A stretch of DNA of 9,398 bases from Victivallales bacterium. GTDB taxonomy: Bacteria > Verrucomicrobiota > Lentisphaeria > Victivallales > UBA1829. Location of the stretch: assembly GCA_016285335.1 (NCBI GenBank), contig JAEEQO010000113.1, forward strand, positions 1-9,398, given 5' to 3'. Positions 6,690 to 9,398 of the stretch are shown piece by piece; position 1 is the stretch's first letter, and each line of letters begins with the position of its first letter. Both the position numbers and the translations under genes were made by a program. The notes beneath the pieces were generated by a model, which was given only the letters and a program-made list of their open reading frames with translations, did no database searches and was not told the origin of the DNA.

Positions 6690-7643
6690 TCAATCGGCTT
6701 CCTGGAACGCCTGGATGATGGCGAGGAAATCGTCCGGGATCGGCGCTTCGAACTGCATGCGTTCGCCGGTCACGGGGTGCGGGAACGAGATGCGACGTGC
6801 GTGGAGCATCTGGCGCGGCGCGGGCGAGGAGCGTCCGCGGTTGTAAAGCTTGTCGCCGACGATGGGGTAGTCCTTGTAGGACAGATGGACGCGGATCTGG
6901 TGCGTGCGGCCGGTGTGGGGGTGCATCTCCATCACGGCGACCTTGCGGCCGTCCCAGACGCCCTTGCGGATGAGCTTCCACGTGGTGACGGCTTCGCGGC
7001 CCTGCCCGTCGCGCGCGATCGCCATGCGTTTGTGGTCGGGGTGGCGCATGATGGGCGCATTGACCACGTTCACGGGCGGCGACGGCCAGCCGTGGACAAT
7101 GGCGAGGTAGGTCTTCTGCACGTCGCGGGCGGCGAACGACTGCGCGAGCTTGCGGAGCGCCTTCGCGGTCTTCGCGATGACCAGCGCGCCGCTGGTGTCC
7201 TTGTCGAGGCGGTGCACGATGCCGGGCCGCATGGCGTCGAAATCCTCGTCGTCAAGCCCCGGTTCGCGTCCGAGCAGGGCGTTCACCACGGTGCCGTGCC
7301 AGTTGCCGGCCGCCGGATGCACCACCATGCCCGCGGGCTTGTTGATGACCAGCAGGACCTCGTCTTCGTAGATCACATCGAGCGGGATGTCCTCGCCCTC
7401 GGCCTTCAGCGGGACGGCCGGCAGGTCGTCGGTCAGGACGACGGCGGTCCCGGCGGGGAATTTGAGGCGGGGCACGTCGCAGACTTTGCCGTTGACCGTG
7501 AGCTTGCCGTCGCGGATGAGCTTCTGGATGTGCGTCCGCGAGAGGTCGGGGCAATGTGCCGCCAGCGCCTGGTCGATGCGATCGAGCGCGTCGTTTTCGT
7601 CGAGCGTGAACTCGTAGACCGCGTTGTCGGATTCGTCAGGCAT
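6690..7643 (-). CDS. rluD: RluA/RluD-family 23S rRNA pseudouridine synthase
   Basis: A 317-residue cytoplasmic enzyme that isomerises uridine to pseudouridine in RNA. Residues about 18-75 are an S4 RNA-binding domain (RTHIQKLIRDGKLTVNGK). The catalytic domain follows, with the strand VLLVINKPAGMVVHPA (96-111) and the signature HRLDKDTSG (144-152); D147 is the catalytic Asp. Downstream KTYLAIVHG and the HPHTGRTHQIRVHL motif are also family hallmarks. The S4 domain plus this order matches RluD (E. coli positions 1911, 1915 and 1917 of 23S rRNA), but RluC-like specificity is possible, so the symbol is tentative. ATG at 7643 overlaps the end of lgt by 8 bases, so translation is probably coupled. 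The methyltransferase gene starts two bases after its stop. Confidence 0.93.
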   Translation of the reverse strand: MPDESDNAVYEFTLDENDALDRIDQALAAHCPDLSRTHIQKLIRDGKLTVNGKVCDVPRLKFPAGTAVVLTDDLPAVPLKAEGEDIPLDVIYEDEVLLVINKPAGMVVHPAAGNWHGTVVNALLGREPGLDDEDFDAMRPGIVHRLDKDTSGALVIAKTAKALRKLAQSFAARDVQKTYLAIVHGWPSPPVNVVNAPIMRHPDHKRMAIARDGQGREAVTTWKLIRKGVWDGRKVAVMEMHPHTGRTHQIRVHLSYKDYPIVGDKLYNRGRSSPAPRQMLHARRISFPHPVTGERMQFEAPIPDDFLAIIQAFQEAD

Positions 7644-8541
7644 CGGCGGATTCCTCTTCCGTTTCCTTTTCCGCGTCGCGTTCCTTCTTCTTTCCGAGCT
7701 TGCGGGCCGCGAGGCACACGATGACGCCGCCGGGGATGGCGATCGCGACTGCGATGAACTGCGACGGCGTGAGGCCGAGGATGGAATCGGTGTGGTCGCC
7801 GCGCATGAATTCGATCAGGAAGCGCATCACGCCGTACAGGATCAGGTACACGCCGCCGACCATCCCGGCGTACTTGCGTTTCCGCAGCAGCAGGAGCAGA
7901 ACAATGCACATCAGGACGTTTCCGGCGGACTCGAAGAGCTGGACCGGGTAGACCGGCGCGGACCCGTCCGTCAGGAGCGAAGGATAGCGGACCGCCGCGA
8001 AGGAGCCTTTCGGGAACTGGACTGCGAGCGGGAACCCGTTCGGCGCGGGCTTGCCGAAGCAGCAGCCCTGCATGAAACAGCTCACGCGACCGAACGCGTG
8101 GGCGAGCGCCATGGCGGGGCCGAGGACGTCGAGGAGCGCGAGCAGGCTGATGTTCTTCCGCGGTTCGGCGCCGTCGGCGGTCTGCTTCTCTTTCAGTCCG
8201 AGCATGCGGCGGACAGTCGGCCATTTGGCGTAGACACATTCGGCGGTGAACGCCAGGATAAACCCGCCGTAGAAGACGAGCCCGCCCTCGTGCACGTTCA
8301 GGATCGCCAGCAGGCCGCGCCCCCGGAACTGGTCCCAGAACTGGATCACGTAGAACACCCGCGCCCCGATCACGCCGGCGAACAGCGCGATCATGGAGAT
8401 GTTGTAGACCTGGTCGGTCGTGAGATCGGCGTATTTCCGGATCTTCAGCAACAGGAGGAACGACACGAGGAAGCCGATGCCGATGAAAATGCCGTACCAG
8501 TGGACGGCGAACGAACCGATATGGAAAGCGATGGGATACAT
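7636..8541 (-). CDS. lgt: Prolipoprotein diacylglyceryl transferase
   Basis: A 301-residue multi-spanning inner-membrane enzyme that transfers diacylglycerol from phosphatidylglycerol to the lipobox Cys of prelipoproteins, the first step of lipoprotein maturation. Family signatures: WYGIFIGIGF near the start, GARVFYV (59-65), EGGLVFYGG (85-93), the Lgt signature GRVSCFMQGCCFG (151-163), YPVQLFES (198-205), and YGVMRFLIEFMRGD (236-249). Y236, R240 and E244 keep the spacing of the E. coli Tyr235/Arg239/Glu243 group. The C-terminus is an unusually charged tail (KKKERDAEKETEEE). I chose ATG 8541 because GGAGA stands 5 bases upstream and the family starts with this MYPIAF segment; an ATG 30 bases earlier lacks a site. 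It is the first gene of the lgt-rluD-methyltransferase unit. Confidence 0.96.
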   Translation of the reverse strand: MYPIAFHIGSFAVHWYGIFIGIGFLVSFLLLLKIRKYADLTTDQVYNISMIALFAGVIGARVFYVIQFWDQFRGRGLLAILNVHEGGLVFYGGFILAFTAECVYAKWPTVRRMLGLKEKQTADGAEPRKNISLLALLDVLGPAMALAHAFGRVSCFMQGCCFGKPAPNGFPLAVQFPKGSFAAVRYPSLLTDGSAPVYPVQLFESAGNVLMCIVLLLLLRKRKYAGMVGGVYLILYGVMRFLIEFMRGDHTDSILGLTPSQFIAVAIAIPGGVIVCLAARKLGKKKERDAEKETEEESADA

Positions 8542-8618
8542 TTTTTCTCCGTTGTCAGTAAAAAAATGCAAAAACCACTGGAAAAAACAGGGTTTCGCGG
8601 GTACATTAATTCATCACA

Positions 8619-8648
8619 TTTTTCCGGCGGATGGCTCCGCGGGAAAAA
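8619..8648. repeat. Imperfect 13-bp inverted repeat (hairpin) between lgt and dedA-like gene
   Basis: TTTTTCC (8619-8625) pairs with GGAAAAA (8642-8648), and GCGGA (8627-8631) with TCCGC (8636-8640), around a TGGC loop. The only mismatch is G/G at 8626 and 8641. The T-run is on the 5' arm and the A-run on the 3' arm on both strands, the reverse of an intrinsic terminator. It lies within the expected leader of lgt, close to its predicted start. The rest of 8542-8747 is A/T-rich homopolymer runs; no convincing dedA promoter was found. Confidence 0.7.
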
Positions 8649-8659
8649 AAGCATCTTAA

Positions 8660-8682
8660 AGTATAGCATCTTCCGCAGAAAA
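8660..8682 (-). promoter_or_regulatory. Candidate -10 region for the lgt operon
   Basis: On the minus strand TATACT (8660-8665) is a good -10 box. Upstream there is only a weak -35: CTGGAA at a 17-base spacing, sharing 3 of 6 bases with TTGACA. Transcription would start near 8653 and leave a leader of roughly 110 bases that begins almost directly with the 8619-8648 hairpin. Position and direction fit lgt, but the weak -35 keeps confidence low. Confidence 0.35.
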
Positions 8683-8747
8683 TTCCAGTACAAAACGCAC
8701 GGCGGATGCGAAAAAACCGGAAAAATACCCCGGGAGAAAGGTCCCCC

Positions 8748-9398
8748 ATGACAGAAGCCATCGCCAGCCACATCGAATACTTCGCGAATTTCGCCCACAC
8801 GGCACCCCTGCTCTTTTTCTTCTTCATCTTCCTCTTCATGGCCATCGAAAGCTCGTTCATCCCGTTCCCCAGCGAAGTGGTCATGATCCCCGCCGGATTC
8901 CTGATCTGGCGCTATCCGCTGACGCCGTCGCACGTGCTCGACGTGCTGCTTGTGATCGCGACCGGGCTCTGCGGGTCCATGGCCGGGGCCTATGTGAACT
9001 ATTTTTTGTCCAAATGGCTCGGGCGGCCCGTGCTTCACACGCTGCTGAAGAAATACGGCAAGTACATCCTCATGTCGGAACAGTCGCTTGACCGCGCGGA
9101 GGAGATCTTCCGCGAATACGGCGAAGTCGTCACGTTCATCTCGCGTCTGCTTCCGGCGATCCGCCAGCTCATTTCCATCCCGGCGGGCCTCTCGCACATG
9201 AACCTCTTCCGCTTCACGCTCTTCACGGCGCTCGGGGCCGGGCTCTGGACGGCGGTCCTGACTCTGCTCGGCGTGTGGTTCGGCCACGCGACCGGCGACA
9301 TGACCTATCTGGAGATGATCGAGAAGGGCAAGGCGCTCATTCAGGAGCATTATCTGGAAATCTTCCTCGGATGCGCCGTTCTGCTCGTCGCATACATT
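8748..9398 (+). CDS. DedA-family (SNARE-associated/VTT domain) membrane protein (partial, 3' end beyond window)
   Basis: The frame is open for 217 codons from ATG 8748 to the window edge; AAAGG lies 6 bases upstream. Residues 20-34 are a very Phe-rich membrane segment (LLFFFFIFLFMAIE), followed by the DedA motif FIPFPSEVVMIPAGFL (37-52). E34 and E43 correspond to the conserved acidic positions. GSMAGAYVNYFLSKWLG (76-92) is the usual second segment. FISRLLPAIRQLISIPAG (130-147) holds the conserved R133 and R139 of the family's re-entrant loop. A further hydrophobic segment lies at 156-180 and another begins at about 203. DedA proteins are linked to lipid-carrier flipping (undecaprenyl phosphate or phosphatidylethanolamine in different members) and to proton-motive-force maintenance; which applies here cannot be told. 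The gene is transcribed divergently from lgt. Most of a usual-length protein (about 200-220 residues) is present, so only a short C-terminal end should be missing. Confidence 0.92.
   Translation, partial: MTEAIASHIEYFANFAHTAPLLFFFFIFLFMAIESSFIPFPSEVVMIPAGFLIWRYPLTPSHVLDVLLVIATGLCGSMAGAYVNYFLSKWLGRPVLHTLLKKYGKYILMSEQSLDRAEEIFREYGEVVTFISRLLPAIRQLISIPAGLSHMNLFRFTLFTALGAGLWTAVLTLLGVWFGHATGDMTYLEMIEKGKALIQEHYLEIFLGCAVLLVAYI

Noticed and set aside
6777..7724. Plus-strand open frame over rluD
   Set aside because: Shadow of rluD, which has all its family signatures on the minus strand.
7800..8300. Lgt lacking the E. coli His103 (Tyr91 here) and Asn146-type residue
   Set aside because: The GGLVFYGG and GRxxCFxxGCC forms are, to my knowledge, common in Lgt of other phyla, so this is not a sign of inactivity.
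8445..9350. Minus-strand 301-codon open frame spanning lgt start and dedA
   Set aside because: Runs antisense through the DedA motifs and out of frame into lgt; charged low-complexity sequence without a domain.

Overview
The window comes from a GC-rich bacterial chromosome. Two things suggest a diderm polysaccharide degrader: a prolipoprotein diacylglyceryl transferase (Lgt) and two exported or membrane-anchored glycoside hydrolases. The GH9 architecture, with an extra N-terminal domain before the Ig-like CelD_N domain, is one I associate from memory with Bacteroidota and the PVC group (Verrucomicrobiota, Lentisphaerota, Kiritimatiellota). I favour a PVC-type, possibly gut-associated, bacterium, but the sequence cannot settle this and no rRNA or tRNA is present.

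Layout: all complete genes lie on the minus strand and read right to left; only the gene at the right edge is on the plus strand. From right to left: (1) a DedA-family membrane protein, + strand, cut by the window edge; (2) a 206-base divergent intergenic region with an imperfect 13-bp-stem hairpin; (3) lgt, rluD and a TaqI/Eco57I-like N6-adenine DNA methyltransferase, packed as one operon (8-base overlap, then a 2-base gap); (4) a 101-base gap with a good extended -10 promoter; (5) a membrane-anchored protein with two complete GH53 endo-beta-1,4-galactanase domains, followed 29 bases later by a small TfoX N-terminal-domain protein; (6) a 239-base AT-richer region with a strong sigma70-type promoter, tandem 10-bp repeats and palindromes; (7) a secreted GH9 endoglucanase-type enzyme whose coding sequence runs off the left edge.

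How the genes relate: the lgt-rluD-methyltransferase group mixes envelope maturation, ribosome modification and DNA modification, and its link is translational coupling rather than a shared pathway. GH53 (pectic galactan) and GH9 (beta-glucan) are separate transcription units. Their -10 regions share an unusual element, TAATATACC-(C)-A-Y-GGTT on the plus strand, which may mean common control. No SusC/SusD-like pair, transporter or sugar regulator is seen, so this is not a classical polysaccharide utilisation locus.

The most unusual feature is at the left edge. The GH9 catalytic domain is interrupted by at least 112 residues of Gly/Met/Phe heptad repeats (GGMGGFG), encoded by a 21-bp in-frame minisatellite with Ala/Pro-rich spacers. 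I see no clear new multi-gene system (defence, CRISPR, mobile element) here. The methyltransferase without a visible nuclease partner is the only defence-related gene.
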